Notes: generated by a model not told the origin, from the sequence alone. A DNA stretch of 40,520 nt from Thermoplasmatales archaeon (GCA_014361245.1 JACIWB010000009.1:1-40520); one strand, 5' to 3'; shown: positions 15,970 to 24,643, counted from the stretch's first letter. Program-made: numbers and translations.

Positions 15970-18900
15970 ATGAAATTAAAGAAATTTGCATATTTGTTTA
16001 TAATATTGTTAATCTGCATAATTTTATACAGAGGGGGGGCGATTGATAATATCCCTCCAGTAACAATAAAAAGTTTTCAGGGAGCAATATATGAAATGGA
16101 TGGAATTGAATGGATAAGCAATTCAACAATTATATGGCTCAATTCAACAGATGCTGGAACAGGAGTAAAATATTTATACTATGAAATATGGGCGGACATA
16201 AACAATGATGGAATAATAGATGTAATGATAGAAAACAGGACAGTAAATGATAACTCACCTCAGGATATGGACAGCACTCTCAAAAAAATATCTGTAAAAG
16301 TAATAATAAATAGTGAATGCCTGCATAAACTCGAATTTTACTCTGCTGATTGGGCGGGAAATGTTGAAAAGCATGGCGCTTACTTATATAAAGAATGGAA
16401 CTATGCCTTAGGGTTTAATGTTGTTCATGCACCAAATGGATGTGTGTTTGGCTCATCTCCTGCAATTGCAAATTTATCAGGAGATAAAAAGCTTGAAATA
16501 GTATGTGGAAGCGATGAAATAACTAATTTTTATCCAGAAATAAATGCTACTGCGAGAGGAATATGGAGATGTTTTAGTTACAATGGAAGCATATTATGGG
16601 CTCTTGATACAAAAACAGATGAATCAAGGAGCTCGCCTGCTATTTTTGATTTGGATGGCGACGGAAAGTTAGATATTGTTGGAGGCACAACAAGCGGGTG
16701 GCTTCTTGAAGTAATCAATTATAATGGAACATTTAAATGGACATTCCCTCATGTAACCGCAAATGCAACAGGTGGAAATTATGTATGGCATTCTTCTCCA
16801 GCAATAGGTGAGTTAAATGAAAGTGTTGGTGGATTGGAAATTGTAATAGGAAACAATCCATTTAAAAATTTGTGGTGCTTTGATGGAGATAACAGCGATG
16901 GAATTGATGAAGGATTTACCTTGCCTCTTAATGGAGATGGCACTTCTCCCTATTTCCCAGGTTATCCAAATCACATTGGTTATGAAGGAACTGATTGGGA
17001 TGTTCTATGGGTTTTCAATACTTCTGGAAATATTATATCAACTCCTTCAATTGGAGATGTAGATAATGATGGAAAAAATGAAGTAATCTTTGGCTCTGCT
17101 GATGGAAAAGTTTATATATTAAATGGCTCAAATGGCTTGCAGGAATGGAATTTTACAACAGGAGGAGAAATTTATTCATCTCCCGCCATTGCGGACATTG
17201 ATGTAGATGGCTATATGGAAATTTTAATCGGCTCTACAGATGGAAAATTTTATTGCCTGCAATGGAATGGCTCAAATGGCTTGCAGGAATGGAATTTTAC
17301 AACAGGAGGAGCAATTTATTCATCAGCAGCTGTCGGAGACATAAACGCAGATGGTTTTTATGAAATAATATTTGGCTCGAATGATGGCAAACTTTATTGC
17401 TTAGCAAGGAATGGGACAATGCTGTGGAATTTTACAACAGGAGGAGCAATTTATTCATCTCCCGCCCTCGCCTTGCCGGATGCGGGCGCATTTGCTATGG
17501 AATGGCGGATGTTCAGGGGAAATGAGAGGAGGAGCGGGTTGTATGGGGGCTCTGGGAGGCTTGATATATTTGTTACATCCGAGGATAAATATCTGTATGA
17601 GATTGACTGCAATGGAAAACTTGTTGATAAATTTTTGACAAACGGGAGAATAAGAACTTCTCCAGCGGTTGCGGATGTGGATGGAGATGGTCTGCTTAAT
17701 GTGCTATTTTATGACTGGGGGAGAGAAAATGCGAGCAATGATACCTTTTGGTGCTTGGAAAGAGGGGTTAAGAATGTTAATATTTTAAGAGTAGATGTTT
17801 TGCCTCCTGTTACAAACAAAACAGTTCTAAGTGAAGATATTTATAATATAACAAAAGAAACTGATATATGGCTGAATGCAACTGATGCGGGAAATTGTAA
17901 ATCTGGAGTTAAATATCTTTATTATGAAATATGGCATGATAGCAACTGGGATGGGATAGTGGATACGATGGTAAAAAATGCGACAATTTATGATAATACT
18001 CCGTATGATAAAAACCCGAATTTTGGAGAAATATCTGTTTTGATAAATCTAACAAATGGTGGAATAAATGAGATAAGATGGTTCTCAGTGGATAATGTTG
18101 ATAATAAGGAGACAAAGCATACTCAAAAGCACAATGTTATAACAGGTATGCCATTGCTTACAATAACAAAGCATGATAGCATTGATCCAGTAAATCCAGG
18201 AAGCTATTTGAATTACACAATAAATGTAACAAATACAGGAAGTGAGAACGCAAGCAATGTAATTGTTACTGAAACATATGATAGCAATGTTATTTTCATT
18301 TCATCAAATCCTCCAGCAAGCTCTGGAAATAATGTATGGAATTTGGGAACAATAAGCGTAGGAGAAAGCAAAATAATAAACATAAGAGTTCAGGTTAAAA
18401 GCCCGTTGCCAAATGGAACAATACTGCATAACTATGTAAATGTAACATGCTTGCAAGGAGCATTTAATCAAACATGGGAAAATACAACAGTTGCATCTCC
18501 CTCACTTGTTATAACAAAAGAGAGCCTAACTGATTTTGCTGAGGCGGGGGCAAATATTTCATATAGAATAAGAGTAAAGAATAACGGGCTGGTGAGTGCG
18601 ACAAATGTAGTTGTAAGAGAATTATATGATAGCAGGGTAACGCTAGTATATGCATTTCCTATGCCCTCCTCTGGCTTTGATACATGGTTTATACCAACTC
18701 TTGTGCCCTCTGCATCCTATGAAATTTTGTTGAAGGTGAGGGTTGCGAGTAATGTAAGCGGTGGTTCAATTATCGTAAATTATGTAAATGTAACATGCTC
18801 GGAAAATGCGTATGGAGAGGCTTATGCATACACACCTGTTGTTTCAGAGCCACCCTATACTTACAAAAGATTTAATGGCACTGTTTTTAATGTTTCAAGT

Positions 18901-19686
18901 TATGGAAACTATGTTGTGCATTACATTCTTTCAAATACAACCATAGATTTAGTAGCAATTGATAATGGTTCTGGAGTCAATAAAACATTTTATAGAATAT
19001 TTAAATTTGAGGATGGATGGAAATTGCTTTTTGACTGGAGAGAATATAATGGCTCATATCCATATCGCCCGATAAATCTCTCGCAACTCGGCATCTTGTA
19101 TGGCTATTCTCCATGTGGAAAATATGAAATTGAATTTTACAGCATTGATAATGTTGGAAATGTTGAACAAATAAGATGGAATGATGTTTTTGTTGATTGC
19201 TTCAATCCTTATTCAATTATTGAGCCAATTCCTTATCTAACATATTCTTCAAGTATAGAAATAAGAGTTAATGCAAGTGATATAGGTGTTGGGATAGGAA
19301 AGGTTGCTTTGTATTATAGATATAGCGTAGATAATTCAACTTGGACAAACTGGCTTTTATATGGAGAAAAAACGAGCAACTTTACATGGATTTTCAATGC
19401 AAATCAGAGTGGCTATTATCAATTCTATTCAGTTGCTTATGATTTACTTGGATTGCATGAGCCATTGCCAAATGCAAGCACAATTCCAAAAGCATATTGC
19501 AAGGTATATAGACCATGGGATGTTAATTCAGATGGAAGGGTAAATGCGGAAGATATTTTCTTTGTCCTCACTCACTGGATGCAGACGCCAAGCCATCCGC
19601 AATGGGATGAAAGAGCGGATGTAAATAAGGATGGTATCGTTGATGTTGATGATATTATAGAGATAATAAAGCACTGGATTGGTTAA
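15970..19686 (+). CDS. Secreted propeller/DUF11 protein with C-terminal dockerin
   Basis: 1238 residues. Signal peptide at about 1-24. An Ig-like domain (24-143) is followed by a beta-propeller-like region (about 144-527) of FG-GAP/PQQ-type blades with repeated Asp-x-Asp-x-Asp-Gly loops and Ser-Ser-Pro-Ala-Ile strands. Next come an Ig-like unit (about 610-720), two DUF11 repeats (about 730-957) and another Ig-like part. The last 58 residues are a type I dockerin: two calcium loops, DVNSDGRVNAED and DVNKDGIVDVDD, each followed by a helix. Dockerins bind cohesins, and the next gene, 1 nt after the stop, encodes one. The protein is therefore probably displayed on the cell through that partner. 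The propeller may bind a ligand; no catalytic motif is seen. Confidence 0.9.
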   Translation: MKLKKFAYLFIILLICIILYRGGAIDNIPPVTIKSFQGAIYEMDGIEWISNSTIIWLNSTDAGTGVKYLYYEIWADINNDGIIDVMIENRTVNDNSPQDMDSTLKKISVKVIINSECLHKLEFYSADWAGNVEKHGAYLYKEWNYALGFNVVHAPNGCVFGSSPAIANLSGDKKLEIVCGSDEITNFYPEINATARGIWRCFSYNGSILWALDTKTDESRSSPAIFDLDGDGKLDIVGGTTSGWLLEVINYNGTFKWTFPHVTANATGGNYVWHSSPAIGELNESVGGLEIVIGNNPFKNLWCFDGDNSDGIDEGFTLPLNGDGTSPYFPGYPNHIGYEGTDWDVLWVFNTSGNIISTPSIGDVDNDGKNEVIFGSADGKVYILNGSNGLQEWNFTTGGEIYSSPAIADIDVDGYMEILIGSTDGKFYCLQWNGSNGLQEWNFTTGGAIYSSAAVGDINADGFYEIIFGSNDGKLYCLARNGTMLWNFTTGGAIYSSPALALPDAGAFAMEWRMFRGNERRSGLYGGSGRLDIFVTSEDKYLYEIDCNGKLVDKFLTNGRIRTSPAVADVDGDGLLNVLFYDWGRENASNDTFWCLERGVKNVNILRVDVLPPVTNKTVLSEDIYNITKETDIWLNATDAGNCKSGVKYLYYEIWHDSNWDGIVDTMVKNATIYDNTPYDKNPNFGEISVLINLTNGGINEIRWFSVDNVDNKETKHTQKHNVITGMPLLTITKHDSIDPVNPGSYLNYTINVTNTGSENASNVIVTETYDSNVIFISSNPPASSGNNVWNLGTISVGESKIINIRVQVKSPLPNGTILHNYVNVTCLQGAFNQTWENTTVASPSLVITKESLTDFAEAGANISYRIRVKNNGLVSATNVVVRELYDSRVTLVYAFPMPSSGFDTWFIPTLVPSASYEILLKVRVASNVSGGSIIVNYVNVTCSENAYGEAYAYTPVVSEPPYTYKRFNGTVFNVSSYGNYVVHYILSNTTIDLVAIDNGSGVNKTFYRIFKFEDGWKLLFDWREYNGSYPYRPINLSQLGILYGYSPCGKYEIEFYSIDNVGNVEQIRWNDVFVDCFNPYSIIEPIPYLTYSSSIEIRVNASDIGVGIGKVALYYRYSVDNSTWTNWLLYGEKTSNFTWIFNANQSGYYQFYSVAYDLLGLHEPLPNASTIPKAYCKVYRPWDVNSDGRVNAEDIFFVLTHWMQTPSHPQWDERADVNKDGIVDVDDIIEIIKHWIG
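17124..17466 (+). repeat. Near-identical propeller-blade repeats
   Basis: A segment reading roughly Gly-Leu-Gln-Glu-Trp-Asn-Phe-Thr-Thr-Gly-Gly occurs at about 17124-17187, 17269-17325 and, shortened, 17424-17466. The copies are almost identical in DNA and about 145-150 bp apart, so they are recently duplicated or homogenised coding repeats. Confidence 0.8.
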
Positions 19687-19687
19687 T

Positions 19688-22018
19688 ATGAAATTTCTAA
19701 CTGCGCTTCCAATCATCTTCTCTATTACAATATCTTCTGGATGCATCGCTTATAATCTGATAAAGGTGGATGCTCCCCGAATCATTCAACCAAATGAAGA
19801 ATTTGAAGTTTATATCAATATAACGCCATGCGAAGCAATTGCGGGGGCGCAGTGCAATTTTTCGTTCAATAAAGATGTTTTAATTGCTGAAGATATTATA
19901 AACGGAGGAATTTTTGAATACTGGGCAAATGATATATATGAAAATTTTACAAGAATAGATAATCAGAATGGCAGTATTTATAACATTGTTGCATTTTCTT
20001 CTAATTCAACCAATAGCGAGGGAATATTTGCGAGAATTGTATTTTTAGCTAAAGGCGAAGGTAATTCCTGGCTTGATATAGTGGATGCTGTAATATCGGA
20101 TGAGGAAGGAAATAAAACAATTATAGAGGTAATCAATGGAAGCATTTTTGTTGATGCAACTCCACCGAATATAACATTTTATTCTCCAAATGAATTTTTC
20201 AGTAGAAACATATCATTGATATGGGGGGCAAAAGATAATTATTCTCCGGAAGAAAAAATATTTTATTCATACTCCCTTGATGGAGGAGAATGGAGTGAAT
20301 GGAATAATTCGAATGAAACATTTTTTGAGCTTGATGCTGGAAATTATACTTTCATGTTAAAGGCAAAAGATGAAGCGGGAAATTTAAGATATGAAAACTT
20401 CTCTTTTTGTGTTAGAGATAACTCGCCACCAGAGATAAAAAATTTAAAAATTTATAAAATAAATGGCAGTGTTAATATATCATGTGATATATCAGACGAC
20501 TTTGGTATTCAGGAAGTTTTTTTAATCTTAAATGGAATAAATTATTCAATGGAGAAAAATGAGAATTATTTTTTTAATTCATCTCTTCCATCTGGAATAT
20601 ATAACTATACAATAGTTGCGATAGATAAAAGCGGTAATAAAAATACTTCAGATGGAAATTTTTCTATAAACTCGCCACCAGATAAACCATCTTTGATTAG
20701 CCCATCTAATGGAACAACAAATGTTGGTATAAATACAATTTTATCCTGGCAATGTAGCGATGTTGATGGAGATATTTTAACTTATGATATTTATTTTGGA
20801 ACTTTTTCAAATCCTCCATATAAAGAAACTGTTTCAAATACAAATTATAATCCAGGAACATTAAGCTATTCAACTACTTACTACTGGCGAATAGTAGCAA
20901 AAGATGGAGAATATGAGAATTCATCAGATATATGGCAATTTACAACCATGGCATATACTCCTCCAACTCCTCCACCTCCAGCAAATTTACCCCCTGCTTG
21001 CTCATTGAATGCAAATGTCAGTTATGGATATGCTCCTCTCTATGTTAATTTCATAATGAATGGAAGTGATAGCGATGGAAGCATAATAGCATGGGAGCTT
21101 GATGTAGATAATGATGGAATAGCTGAATATAGTGGCAATTCATTGCCTTCGACAAAATCGCATATCTATGCTATTTCTGGAAATTATACCGCAAAATTAA
21201 CTGTTAGGGATGATAAAGGAGCGATTTCAACATCAAATATTTCAATATTTGTTAGAGCAAATATTTCGGTTGATTTTGAATTTATTCCAATAAGACCTGC
21301 GCCTGGTGTAAGGGTGAATTTTTATTCGCTTGTGGAAGCAATAAATTATACCTGGCAATTTGGGGACGGAAGCATTGCCTATGGGAAAAATGTGAGCCAT
21401 TCATTTGCAAGAGATGGAAAATATAGAGTGAAGCTGAATGTTTCTGATGGATTTTATTATTATGAGAAAAATTATACGGTGGATGTGGTTATTCCAGATT
21501 TTTATGTTGAAGCGAGATATTTGCCGGAGAAGCCTAAAAAAGGGGAAAAAATAACCATATTTTTGAATATAAATAATGATGGAGGATATTCTGAAAATGT
21601 AAAATGCTCTGTTTTTCTTGATGGAAAGGAGCAATTCTTTAGCTTCAATATATCTGAAAAATATGAAAAAGAGATTTATGCTCAAGGAATAAGCAAAATA
21701 AAGATTTTTGTCGATCCAGAAAATGAAATAGAGGAAAAAAATGAAGGAAATAACGAGCTTGAATTTTCAATAAAATATGCTGGCATTAATCTTATCTATT
21801 TAGCAATTATTCCATTTATTGCAATTGTTGCCCTTTCCTATCTATTATTAAGAAAGAAAAAAGTTGTTATCGAGGAGGAAAGGATTGAAAAATGCTCTGT
21901 TTGCCTTGGCTTATTTAAGGAGGAGGCTAATATTATAAGATGCGATTGTGGAGCATTGTATCATAAAAGCTGTGCCAAAAGAGTAAAAAATTGCATAAAT
22001 TGCGGTAAAAAACTTTAA
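19688..22018 (+). CDS. Membrane-anchored cohesin protein with cytoplasmic RING-like zinc finger
   Basis: 776 residues from ATG 19688, 1 nt after the dockerin gene's stop. Signal peptide 1-21. A cohesin domain covers about 22-155, with the alternating strand pattern Ala-Gly-Ala-Gln-Cys-Asn-Phe-Ser-Phe, Val-Leu-Ile-Ala-Glu-Asp, Gly-Ile-Phe-Ala-Arg-Ile-Val-Phe. Two Ig-like units (about 160-330), a fibronectin type III-like unit (330-430), two PKD domains (about 435-600; the second has Trp-Gln-Phe-Gly-Asp-Gly) and a CARDB domain (about 605-697) make a stalk. One membrane helix lies at 700-721 with a basic stop-transfer. The tail has Cys736, 739, 752, 754, His759, Cys762, 769 and 772, a C4HC3 RING-like pattern. 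Topology puts the cohesin outside and the zinc finger inside. It is likely the cell anchor for the dockerin proteins. Confidence 0.9.
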   Translation: MKFLTALPIIFSITISSGCIAYNLIKVDAPRIIQPNEEFEVYINITPCEAIAGAQCNFSFNKDVLIAEDIINGGIFEYWANDIYENFTRIDNQNGSIYNIVAFSSNSTNSEGIFARIVFLAKGEGNSWLDIVDAVISDEEGNKTIIEVINGSIFVDATPPNITFYSPNEFFSRNISLIWGAKDNYSPEEKIFYSYSLDGGEWSEWNNSNETFFELDAGNYTFMLKAKDEAGNLRYENFSFCVRDNSPPEIKNLKIYKINGSVNISCDISDDFGIQEVFLILNGINYSMEKNENYFFNSSLPSGIYNYTIVAIDKSGNKNTSDGNFSINSPPDKPSLISPSNGTTNVGINTILSWQCSDVDGDILTYDIYFGTFSNPPYKETVSNTNYNPGTLSYSTTYYWRIVAKDGEYENSSDIWQFTTMAYTPPTPPPPANLPPACSLNANVSYGYAPLYVNFIMNGSDSDGSIIAWELDVDNDGIAEYSGNSLPSTKSHIYAISGNYTAKLTVRDDKGAISTSNISIFVRANISVDFEFIPIRPAPGVRVNFYSLVEAINYTWQFGDGSIAYGKNVSHSFARDGKYRVKLNVSDGFYYYEKNYTVDVVIPDFYVEARYLPEKPKKGEKITIFLNINNDGGYSENVKCSVFLDGKEQFFSFNISEKYEKEIYAQGISKIKIFVDPENEIEEKNEGNNELEFSIKYAGINLIYLAIIPFIAIVALSYLLLRKKKVVIEEERIEKCSVCLGLFKEEANIIRCDCGALYHKSCAKRVKNCINCGKKL

Positions 22019-22050
22019 AAATTAATATAAGGGAAATGCATACAAAATAA

Positions 22051-22125
22051 GGGCCCGTAGCTTAGCCAGGTTGGAGCGCCCGGCTGATAACCGGGAGGTC
22101 CGGAGTTCAAATCTCCGCGGGCCCA
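22051..22125 (+). tRNA. tRNA-Ile (anticodon GAT)
   Basis: Acceptor stem GGGCCCG/CGGGCCC, T arm CGGAG-TTCAAAT-CTCCG, and anticodon stem CCCGG/CCGGG around loop CTGATAA, anticodon GAT, reading AUC/AUU. The D arm begins AGCTTAGCCAGG. The discriminator is A, CCA is not encoded and there is no intron. It lies 32 nt after the cohesin gene. Confidence 0.96.
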
Positions 22126-22126
22126 C

Positions 22127-22131
22127 TTTTT
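22127..22131 (+). terminator. T-run terminator after tRNA-Ile
   Basis: TTTTT begins 2 nt after the discriminator base. A short T-run is sufficient for termination by archaeal RNA polymerase. Confidence 0.4.
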
Positions 22132-22229
22132 CCCTTGCACAGCTTGATTTAGAAGTAAAAATGGGAGAGATGCCCTGAAGAAAAATAAAAATTCTGGAAA
22201 ATATTGTATATGAAAAAATAATTACGAAT

Positions 22230-23900
22230 ATGCATATAAAAAATCCAAGTGATGATTTCTTCAAAGAATTCCTCAAGCCATATTATGCCCTAACTTCAGA
22301 TGGGCAGTATCTTTTTGCATCCCGCCAGAAGGGGCGCCTGCCAGACAGAGTTTTTTACATGGCGGAAAGGCTCGGGAAGGGGCAGAAAAGGTTTGATGAA
22401 GAGGAAGGAAAGGAAATTTTCAGGATTGTTGAAAAATATATTAAAAATGCGGATGTTATAGAAATTGATGGTTGTTATGGGGATGAATGGAAGACCGGTG
22501 TAAAAGTTTTTGTTAGCATTGAAAATCCTCATTCTGGATATGTTGCCTGGATGGGAAAACAGATGCTCTTTCCTTTTGAAGGAAATGCAAACTGCTTTAA
22601 TTTTATTATACCGGAAGGGTTGCCAGAAGCAAAGGAAATAAGCAAGAATTATAAGGAGCCAATCTCTCTATTTGATTTAACTGAAGCAAATAAGGATATA
22701 AGGAAAGTTGTTAATATTGGAATTGATTATTTTGGGGGAGCGTTCAAGAAGCCAAATCTAACAATGGTATGGAATAGAGCGGAAATGCAGGGAATGATTT
22801 CATATCATGCGGGATGTTATGATGGAACAATTATAAAAGGGCTTAGCGGGACAGGAAAAACAACCCTTACAATTGGCAATGATATTGAGCAGGATGATGC
22901 TCTTGTTGGATTGCCAATTTGTAAAAATGGAAAGATTGAAAAAATAAAGCTTGTGGGGCTTGAGGCGGCGAGTTTTGCAAAATCTGAGGGAATAGATGAA
23001 AGCTCGCCGGAATGGCGGGGGCTTGTTTCATCTCTAAATGGCGAAGTTGTTATTGCTTTGAATATTGATTGCGAAGGGGTTGAATTTGTTCTTGAAAAAG
23101 TTGGGGAGCATGAAGCTCTTGTTCCAAAAGGAAAGGCGGGGAAGTTAAAGTGCAAATCATATGAAAAGAGCAAGACAACAAATGGAAGATTTATTTTTAA
23201 ATTCAGTATTCTTAATAAGAACTGGAAAAAAGAAAAATATCTCAGGGCGGAGGGGCTTAGCTTCAGGAGATATGATATTCTTGAACCAATCCTGAGGGTT
23301 ATTGAACCAGAAATGGCGGTTGCTTTTGACAGTGCATGCGAAACAGTAATAACTTCAGCAATTGAAGGAGGAGCGGGAAAGAGGGTAAGAAGGTATGCAG
23401 CAACTGATTTCATGGCGGGCGAGCAGGCAAGCCAGGCATGGCTCAAGCTGAAAGCTTATTCTGATATCGGGCTTGATAGGCTTGTATTTTTTGTTGTGAA
23501 TACTGGATATGTTGGGCAGTGCGATGTTGAAGGAAAAAAGATTTGCGAGGGAGAGAAAATAAAAGTAGAGGAGACAAAAAGGCTGATATCTCTTGTTGTT
23601 GAAGGAAAGGTAAGGAGATGGGTTCGCAATCCAGTTTTTGGGTATCTGCTTCCTGAGCCGAGGGAAATTGATGAATATATTGATAATTTTTCTGAAAGGT
23701 TCAATTTGCTTCGCTTTTATAGCTCAAAAGAAATTGCTGATTTTTACAGGAGGGATATTGAGGAGAGGAGCAATTTTCTGAAAGAAATTTTTGAAGGACA
23801 GGAAAAAGAAAAAGAGCTAAAAGGAGTAATAAATTTTTGGAATAATTTTCAGCCTGATGAAGAAAAAATAAAGGAATTTTATGAAGAAAATTATCGATAG
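22230..23900 (+). CDS. pckA: Phosphoenolpyruvate carboxykinase, ATP-type
   Basis: 556 residues. Interconverts oxaloacetate + ATP and PEP + CO2 + ADP, the first committed step of gluconeogenesis. The P-loop Gly-Leu-Ser-Gly-Thr-Gly-Lys-Thr at 204-211 is the form found in ATP-dependent enzymes; GTP enzymes have a different, Cys-containing loop. Asp222/Asp223 follow as the probable kinase-2 metal site. Arg-rich Gly-Lys-Arg-Val-Arg-Arg-Tyr and Asn-Thr-Gly-Tyr-Val-Gly-Gln near 385-435 lie in the C-terminal catalytic half. It is a divergent, archaeal-looking member of roughly normal length (usual 520-540). A TATA-like stretch (about 22198-22211) about 26 nt upstream supports the ATG at 22230. With PPDK it gives two routes to PEP. 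Confidence 0.9.
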   Translation: MHIKNPSDDFFKEFLKPYYALTSDGQYLFASRQKGRLPDRVFYMAERLGKGQKRFDEEEGKEIFRIVEKYIKNADVIEIDGCYGDEWKTGVKVFVSIENPHSGYVAWMGKQMLFPFEGNANCFNFIIPEGLPEAKEISKNYKEPISLFDLTEANKDIRKVVNIGIDYFGGAFKKPNLTMVWNRAEMQGMISYHAGCYDGTIIKGLSGTGKTTLTIGNDIEQDDALVGLPICKNGKIEKIKLVGLEAASFAKSEGIDESSPEWRGLVSSLNGEVVIALNIDCEGVEFVLEKVGEHEALVPKGKAGKLKCKSYEKSKTTNGRFIFKFSILNKNWKKEKYLRAEGLSFRRYDILEPILRVIEPEMAVAFDSACETVITSAIEGGAGKRVRRYAATDFMAGEQASQAWLKLKAYSDIGLDRLVFFVVNTGYVGQCDVEGKKICEGEKIKVEETKRLISLVVEGKVRRWVRNPVFGYLLPEPREIDEYIDNFSERFNLLRFYSSKEIADFYRRDIEERSNFLKEIFEGQEKEKELKGVINFWNNFQPDEEKIKEFYEENYR

Positions 23901-23911
23901 ATTTATTAAAT
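23901..23911 (+). promoter_or_regulatory. TATA-like box of the HEPN/MNT operon
   Basis: ATTTATTAAAT overlaps nothing but the base after the PEPCK stop. Its centre is about 20-23 nt before the in-frame ATGs at 23926 and 23929 and only 8 nt before 23914, which questions the longest start. Confidence 0.4.
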
Positions 23912-23913
23912 GA

Positions 23914-24333
23914 ATGAATATAAAAATGATGGATAAAAATATAAAAGAAGGAATGAGGTGGCTCCTGCAGGCGGAAATGGATTTAAAAACAAGCAGGGAT
24001 TGCTTAAAAGATGAAAATTATTATGCAAGCGTATTTTTCTCCCAGCAATCCGCAGAGAAGGCATTGAAAGGTTTTTTATATTCTAAGGGTTATAGAGCAA
24101 TAATAACTCATTCAATTATTGATTTGCTTAAAGAAATATCAGAAATTGAAGAAAATTTCGAAAAATTTTTTGATTTTGGAAAGGAACTGGATCGCCACTA
24201 TATAGCGTCTCGTTATCCAAATTTTTATCCTTCAGGAGCTCCATTTGAATTTTATAACAAGGAGGTGGCGGAAAAATGCATAAGTTATGCAGAGTCGATA
24301 TTAAAAGAAGTAAAGAAATACTTGAAGGAATAG
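23914..24333 (+). CDS. HEPN domain protein (partner of MNT nucleotidyltransferase)
   Basis: Up to 139 residues. The helical HEPN fold is recognisable from Trp-Leu-Leu-Gln-Ala-Glu-Met-Asp-Leu, then Tyr-Tyr-Ala-Ser-Val-Phe-Phe-Ser-Gln-Gln-Ser-Ala-Glu-Lys-Ala-Leu-Lys, then Arg-His-Tyr-Ile-Ala-Ser-Arg-Tyr-Pro. An Arg61-x4-His66 pair resembles the R-x4-6-H motif of HEPN RNases, though its position in the fold needs checking. HEPN/MNT pairs act as toxin-antitoxin modules: the HEPN RNase is the toxin and the nucleotidyltransferase modifies or restrains it. ATGs at 23914, 23926 and 23929 are in frame; the promoter favours the later two. The gene overlaps its partner by 58 nt. Confidence 0.88.
   Translation: MNIKMMDKNIKEGMRWLLQAEMDLKTSRDCLKDENYYASVFFSQQSAEKALKGFLYSKGYRAIITHSIIDLLKEISEIEENFEKFFDFGKELDRHYIASRYPNFYPSGAPFEFYNKEVAEKCISYAESILKEVKKYLKE
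24259..24266 (+). promoter_or_regulatory. Strong Shine-Dalgarno for the MNT gene inside the HEPN gene
   Basis: AAGGAGGT lies 9 nt before the ATG at 24276, within HEPN coding sequence. It fixes the start of the downstream gene and allows translation of both proteins from one message. Confidence 0.65.
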
Positions 24334-24635
24334 AAAAATATAAGGAAAAGATTATTAAAATTTTAAAGCCAGAAAAAATAATTTTGTTTGGTTCCTTTGC
24401 GAGAGGTGATTTTAATGAAGGCTCAGATATTGATATAGTTGTTATTGCGGAATGGAAAGAAAATTTTCTTGATAGAATAAAAATTTTGATGGATTTAAAT
24501 GATTATAGCCTACCAGTTGAAGCAATTGGCTATACAAAAGAAGAATTTGAAAAAATGAAGGAAGAAAAAAATCCTTTTATTTTAAATATTCTTGAAGAAG
24601 GAAAAATAATTTATGAAAAAACAAGCAAGATTTAA
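24276..24635 (+). CDS. MNT-type minimal nucleotidyltransferase
   Basis: 119 residues of the minimal nucleotidyltransferase family (DNA polymerase beta superfamily). The active-site motif Gly39-Ser40 followed by Asp51-x-Asp53 in Gly-Ser-Asp-Ile-Asp-Ile-Val is intact; the third acidic residue is probably Glu92 or a near neighbour. In characterised HEPN/MNT systems the nucleotidyltransferase adenylylates the HEPN toxin and so neutralises it. The ATG at 24276 is set by an AAGGAGGT sequence. It overlaps the HEPN gene by 58 nt and ends 9 nt before the next promoter, so the pair is a closed two-gene operon. Confidence 0.9.
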   Translation: MHKLCRVDIKRSKEILEGIEKYKEKIIKILKPEKIILFGSFARGDFNEGSDIDIVVIAEWKENFLDRIKILMDLNDYSLPVEAIGYTKEEFEKMKEEKNPFILNILEEGKIIYEKTSKI

Positions 24636-24643
24636 AAAGGTTA

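Noticed and set aside
9090-22018. A ubiquitin-type conjugation system made of the Gly-Gly protein and the RING-like tail
   Set aside because: They are about 12 kb apart in separate transcription units and no E1, E2 or deubiquitinase gene is present in the window; a functional link is unsupported.
22022-22276. Minus-strand 84-codon ORF over tRNA-Ile
   Set aside because: It is the antisense translation of a tRNA gene plus the start of the PEPCK gene, a common artefact.
22230-23900. GTP-dependent PEP carboxykinase
   Set aside because: The P-loop Gly-Leu-Ser-Gly-Thr-Gly-Lys-Thr is the ATP-enzyme form and the GTP-enzyme Cys-containing loop is absent.
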